Assembly: GCF_045528445.1 (NCBI RefSeq)
Contig: NZ_JBGQQU010000037.1
Coordinates: 1-23,529, forward strand
Source of the DNA: Desemzia sp045528445
GTDB taxonomy: Bacteria; Bacillota; Bacilli; Lactobacillales; Carnobacteriaceae
Length of the DNA stretch: 23,529 bases
Direction: 5' to 3'
A program made the position numbers and the translations under genes. Position 1 is the first letter of the stretch, and each line of letters begins with the position of its first letter. The notes below the pieces were generated by a model. It searched no databases, was not told the DNA's origin, and saw only the letters and a program-made list of their open reading frames with translations. Below are positions 19,820 to 23,529 of the stretch, piece by piece.

Positions 19820-21574
19820 TTATTCTTCTGCCGCAAATTGAGCCTTATAAAGCTTCTTGTAATAACCATCTTTTGCAAGCAATTCATCATGGCTGTCGAT
19901 CTCTAAAATATTCCCCTGATCCAACACGAGAATTTTATCCGCATTCCGAATAGTTGACAGTCGATGAGCAATCACAAAGCTGGTGCGTCCTTCCATCATG
20001 TGTAAGAACGCCGATTGGATTTTTTGCTCTGTCAACGTATCTACCGAACTGGTCGCCTCATCTAAGATCAGCATATCCGGTTCAGAGATCATCGTCCGGG
20101 CAATCGTCAGCAATTGACGCTGCCCATCCGAGATTTTGATCCCATTGTCGCCAATACGCGTATCCAAGCCTTCCGGAAGACGCGCTACGTAATCATACAT
20201 ATAGGTCATTTTCAACGCCTCGAAGATTTCCTCATCCGTCGCACTTTTACGACCATACCGCAAGTTTGCTCGCAAAGAACCTTCAAACAGCCACGTTTCC
20301 TGCAGCACCATTCCGAAACTTTTCCGCAAACTATCCCGAGTGATGTGTCGAATATCGGTTCCATCAATTAATATGCTCCCCTTATCGACATCATAAAACC
20401 GCATCAATAAGTTGATCAATGTTGATTTCCCAGCTCCCGTTTTCCCGACAATAGCAATCGTTTCACCTGGCTCCACTTCCAAATTGAAATCCGTGATCAA
20501 CGTTTGCCCTTCTTCATATGCAAAGTCCACATCCCGGAAAGAGACCGCTCCTTTGGCTTGCGTCAGTACACGAGCCGTTTCTTCATCTGGTTCTTCAATT
20601 GGCTGCTGAATGATGTCATAAGCCCGATCCAATCCAGCCATAGCCAATTGAATCTGCGTAGTAATTCCTGAAATCTCAATAAAAGGTTTTGTAAATTGAC
20701 TGGAATAAATCGTGAAACTGGAAATGACTCCAATTGTTACCCCGTAATTACCGTTCAAGGCCAATAATCCACCGACTAATCCCACCGAAATATAGGCTAA
20801 GTGATCCACCACACGTGACAGAGGGTTCGTCAATGAAGAAGAAAATTGAGCTTTTTGTCCATCTACATACAAGCGCTGATTGATTTCTTCAAACAGTTCT
20901 TGAGAATCCTGTTCTTGTTGGAAGGCTTTGACAATTTTCTGATTCCGAATGCGCTCATTGATAAAACCGGACAGTTCTCCCGTAATTTTCTGCTGGCTCC
21001 TGAAATTGTGTTGGGAAGCCCGGGCTACTAACCACATCACAGTAAAAATAATCGGCGTAGCAATCAGTACCACCACCGTCAACAACGGGCTCAAATACAG
21101 CATAAACGCTAAGGCTAGCACCAAGGTAGAAACTCCTGAAAACAATTGGATAAAGACCGCTGAAATCGCAGCCGAGACATTGTCCATATCGTTGGTAAAA
21201 CGACTGACAATATTCCCATGCGCCGTTTGGTCATAGTATCTTAACGGCAGGCGATTCAACTGTTCAAAGGTATCCTTCCTGAGTTCAGCAACCGATTTAT
21301 AAGCAATCCGGTTCCCTAAAATCTGGATGACCCATTGACTGAGTACCGTTAACACTAAAATCCCGCCGAACAGCATCAATATCCGAAACAGCCCGGTAAA
21401 ATCTACCTGGCCCGCTCCGATTAGCAAATCAACAGAAACCCCAATGTAATACGTCATCAAGACGACCGTTGCTCCATTGACGATGCCAAACAAACTAGCC
21501 CCAATCAACTCTTTCGGATAAGCCAGCAAATAAGGCCAGAAGTAACGCAATCCTTGAGAAGATAATTTTTTCAT
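19820..21574 (-). CDS. ABC multidrug/lipid exporter half-transporter, second subunit
   Basis: This 584-aa protein has an N-terminal six-helix exporter domain (about 1-320) and a C-terminal ATPase domain. Walker A is GKTGAGKST (377-385), the signature is ISDGQRQ (481-487) in place of SGGQ, Walker B is MLILDEATSS with the catalytic Glu, and the H-loop His is in VIAHRLST (H537). The pattern of one consensus and one non-consensus site is that of heterodimeric exporters such as LmrCD, BmrCD, EfrCD and TM287/288. The start ATG is one base after the stop of the upstream partner, with GAGGAG 7 nt before it; the open frame reaching 21667 overlaps the partner and is not used. Substrates are unknown; drugs, lipids or peptides are typical. 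No regulator gene is next to it. Confidence 0.93.
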   Translation of the reverse strand: MKKLSSQGLRYFWPYLLAYPKELIGASLFGIVNGATVVLMTYYIGVSVDLLIGAGQVDFTGLFRILMLFGGILVLTVLSQWVIQILGNRIAYKSVAELRKDTFEQLNRLPLRYYDQTAHGNIVSRFTNDMDNVSAAISAVFIQLFSGVSTLVLALAFMLYLSPLLTVVVLIATPIIFTVMWLVARASQHNFRSQQKITGELSGFINERIRNQKIVKAFQQEQDSQELFEEINQRLYVDGQKAQFSSSLTNPLSRVVDHLAYISVGLVGGLLALNGNYGVTIGVISSFTIYSSQFTKPFIEISGITTQIQLAMAGLDRAYDIIQQPIEEPDEETARVLTQAKGAVSFRDVDFAYEEGQTLITDFNLEVEPGETIAIVGKTGAGKSTLINLLMRFYDVDKGSILIDGTDIRHITRDSLRKSFGMVLQETWLFEGSLRANLRYGRKSATDEEIFEALKMTYMYDYVARLPEGLDTRIGDNGIKISDGQRQLLTIARTMISEPDMLILDEATSSVDTLTEQKIQSAFLHMMEGRTSFVIAHRLSTIRNADKILVLDQGNILEIDSHDELLAKDGYYKKLYKAQFAAEE

Positions 21575-21575
21575 C

Positions 21576-23291
21576 TTAATTCTCCTCCTGTGACGCAACG
21601 AGTGCTTGATAATCTGCAGATGTTTCGAGCAATTCTTCATGTGTCCCTTTAGCCAGTAATCGGCCACTGTCCATCAATAAGATTTCCTCCGCTTTTTGTA
21701 ACGAGCGGATGCGTTGCGAAATAATCATGACGGTACAATCCAAGTCTCGCTTCAACGCCTCCCGCAAATGCAAATCGGTCTGGTAATCCAAAGCAGATAA
21801 AGAATCATCCAGTATTAGCAGCATGGGTTTAGCAATTAGTGCTCTGGCGATGGTTAACCGCTGGCGTTGTCCACCAGAAAAATTCTTTCCATTTTCCATA
21901 ACTCGAGAATCCAGCTGGTCAGGAAGATTTTCAACGAAATCCAGGGCTTGAGCTGTCTCTAAAGCTTGCCAGCATTCTTCATCACTAGCGTCATTTTTCC
22001 CCCATTGCAAGTTCTCACGGATCGTTCCACTAAACAGAACGGCCGTTTGAGGCACCATCGCAATTTTTTCACGCAATTCTGCTAAATTCCATTCTTGAAC
22101 ATCTAATCCTAGAAAACGGACACTTCCAGCACTGACATCGTAAAAGCGCGGAATCAATTGAGTCAAAGTGGACTTCCCACTCCCGGTAGGACCGGTAATC
22201 CCAATCATTGCTTTATTCGCTACAGAAAAATCGATGTTTTTTAGCGATAAACCAGCTTCTTTACTGTATTTGAAATCGACATCTTTAAATTCCACTAATG
22301 GCGCAGCAGTCTGTTCACTCGTCTTTCCTTCTTCAGGAGAACCTAAACTCGGTGTCGTATCCAGCACTTCATTTACCCGTTGTGCAGAAGCCGCAGCCCG
22401 CGTAAACACGATTACTAAATTAGACACTACGATCAACGCTAACAGCATCTGATTCATGTAATTGATCAATGCCAGCACTTGTCCTGGCTGCAGAGAACCA
22501 TTGTTGACGGAGAAGCCGCCTAAGTACAAGAGAACAATAACCCCGATATTCATGATCAAAGTTGTGCTGGGTGAGAGCAACGCAGAGACGTTCGCGACTT
22601 TCTCATTGACTTGTGCCAATTCATCCGTACTGCTGTCAAACTGTTTCGTCTCACTTTTGGTCCGCGCAAAAGCCCGAATTACCCGAACCCCGCTTAAATT
22701 TTGCGTCACGAGTTCATTCAAGTCGTCCAGACGCTGCTGAACCTTTTTATATAACGGTACCGTATAGCGGATAATCAACACCAACACAACACAAAAAATA
22801 GGCAATAACAGTAAATAAAGAAGGCCCATCCTGACATCAATGATAAAAGCCATTAAGACAGCACCCACACTTAAAAATGGCGCTCGAACCACTAAACGGA
22901 TCAACATGGCTAACGCCAGCTGCAATTGATTGATGTCGTTTGTCATCCTTGTAATCAATGTATCTGTACCAAACTTGTTCAAATCATCGTGCGATAAAGT
23001 ATTGATTTTCTTCATCAACTGATTCCGCAATTCCGTACCAAATCCTTGCGAAGCAATCGAAGAAAAATACTGACAAATCAGCGCACATACCCCACCAACT
23101 GCCGTCATCAAAACCATTAACCCTGCCATTTGCCAGATTTTCAAATTATTTCCTTGCGCGACCCCTTCATCAATCAACCGCGCCATCAACAATGGCAAAA
23201 TCAATTCAAATACGGCTTCCAAAAACTTAAAAAACGGCCCCAAGATCACTTGGCGCTTATAATTTTTCGCATAACGCAATAACCCTACCAT
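21576..23291 (-). CDS. ABC multidrug/lipid exporter half-transporter, first subunit with degenerate site
   Basis: This 571-aa partner has a membrane domain (about 1-310) and an ATPase domain. Walker A is GPTGSGKST (367-375), the signature is the consensus FSGGQRQR (471-478), but Walker B ends LLILDD, so Asp496 replaces the catalytic Glu, and the switch His is Gln526 (IISQR). In the dimer its Walker motifs face the ISDGQ signature of the partner, forming the inactive site; the other site is complete. This is the standard division of labour in heterodimeric exporters. ATG 23291 has AGGAAG about 8 nt upstream. It is the promoter-near gene of a two-gene operon. Confidence 0.93.
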   Translation of the reverse strand: MVGLLRYAKNYKRQVILGPFFKFLEAVFELILPLLMARLIDEGVAQGNNLKIWQMAGLMVLMTAVGGVCALICQYFSSIASQGFGTELRNQLMKKINTLSHDDLNKFGTDTLITRMTNDINQLQLALAMLIRLVVRAPFLSVGAVLMAFIIDVRMGLLYLLLLPIFCVVLVLIIRYTVPLYKKVQQRLDDLNELVTQNLSGVRVIRAFARTKSETKQFDSSTDELAQVNEKVANVSALLSPSTTLIMNIGVIVLLYLGGFSVNNGSLQPGQVLALINYMNQMLLALIVVSNLVIVFTRAAASAQRVNEVLDTTPSLGSPEEGKTSEQTAAPLVEFKDVDFKYSKEAGLSLKNIDFSVANKAMIGITGPTGSGKSTLTQLIPRFYDVSAGSVRFLGLDVQEWNLAELREKIAMVPQTAVLFSGTIRENLQWGKNDASDEECWQALETAQALDFVENLPDQLDSRVMENGKNFSGGQRQRLTIARALIAKPMLLILDDSLSALDYQTDLHLREALKRDLDCTVMIISQRIRSLQKAEEILLMDSGRLLAKGTHEELLETSADYQALVASQEEN

Positions 23292-23322
23292 TGATTCACT
23301 TCCTTCACTCCAATTAGCATCT

Positions 23323-23350
23323 ATTATAGCTTAAAAATGAGCGGTGGCAA
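23323..23350 (-). promoter_or_regulatory. promoter of the ABC exporter operon
   Basis: Leftward, TTGCCA (23350-23345), a 16-nt spacer and a perfect TATAAT (23328-23323). No operator-like palindrome is seen. Confidence 0.65.
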
Positions 23351-23492
23351 AATTGAAAGGCAGTGTTGATCAGCGGACGAAACTCTCTTCTTTAATTGAT
23401 GGAACGTAAGCCCGATGAAATTAACCGCATAGAAAGCCGGAAATTCTTCCTGTATGATAAGACTATCTTAATCAGAAGGAGGAATTTTTGTT

Positions 23493-23529
23493 ATGCCAAA
23501 ACAACCCCATCACACCATCGTCCCCGTCT
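23493..23529 (+). CDS. start of an unidentified gene, cut by the window end
   Basis: ATG 23493 follows AAGGAGG by about 10 nt and begins MPKQPHHTIVPV. Only 12 residues are visible, too few to name. Upstream, TATGAT near 23454-23459 may be its -10; a GGAA-ATTC-TTCC dyad lies in the spacer. The preceding 140 bases hold no other feature that I can support. Confidence 0.65.
   Translation, partial: MPKQPHHTIVPV

Noticed and set aside
21575..21667. N-terminal extension of the second ABC subunit
   Set aside because: It overlaps the end of the partner gene, lacks a ribosome site and adds residues foreign to the family.

Overview
The window looks like chromosomal or accessory DNA of a low-GC Gram-positive bacterium. 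AT-rich intergenic DNA, strong GGAGG-type ribosome binding sites, TTG and GTG starts, ComK, CcpA-type and LexA-type operator sequences, a Listeria-type Dps and an Flp-like CRP/FNR regulator all point to Bacilli, most likely Lactobacillales. Genus is not decided by the sequence; a Carnobacteriaceae- or Enterococcaceae-like host is an inference.

Left part (1-4100). A peptide-binding lipoprotein of the OppA type reads leftward; its natural start appears to be ATT. It is followed by a ComK-like competence regulator with a cre-like site on its promoter, and, convergent with it across a perfect 16-bp bidirectional terminator, a small SigH/ComX-like sigma factor. The two together suggest a competence control locus.

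Accessory island (4100-7700). An intact GNAT acetyltransferase and a 5'-truncated paralogue bracket a tightly overlapping leftward three-gene cassette: an XRE-type repressor, an ImmA/IrrE-type zinc peptidase and a PIN-like protein. The layout is that of a peptidase-controlled toxin or defence module. A third, shorter GNAT scrap lies at 19653-19744.

Middle (7700-13900). A SNF2 helicase and a SWIM zinc-finger protein (ywqA-ywqB pair) form an operon. Next comes an element of about 0.9 kb with perfect 22-bp terminal inverted repeats and no transposase. It is filled with 17 copies of an exactly 41-bp tandem repeat, and its right end supplies the stop codon of a DUF4143-type AAA ATPase. A PNPOx-like flavin protein follows, under a promoter carrying a LexA-like box.

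Metal/redox locus (14000-19650), all leftward: Dps, a CRP/FNR regulator with two cysteines, a small membrane protein plus Lgt, an HMA metallochaperone, and a P1B metal ATPase broken by one in-frame TAA. The strongest signal in the window is here. Five sites of the form TTGAC-N4-RTCAA (one half-site with a mismatch) precede dps, the regulator gene itself, the HMA gene and the ATPase (two sites). Every one is centred exactly 29.5 nt upstream of a TATANT hexamer, that is, near -41.5. This predicts a self-regulated class II activator regulon for metal handling and iron/peroxide protection.

Right end (19750-23529). A heterodimeric ABC exporter pair with one degenerate ATP site reads leftward, and the first 12 codons of a rightward gene start at 23493.
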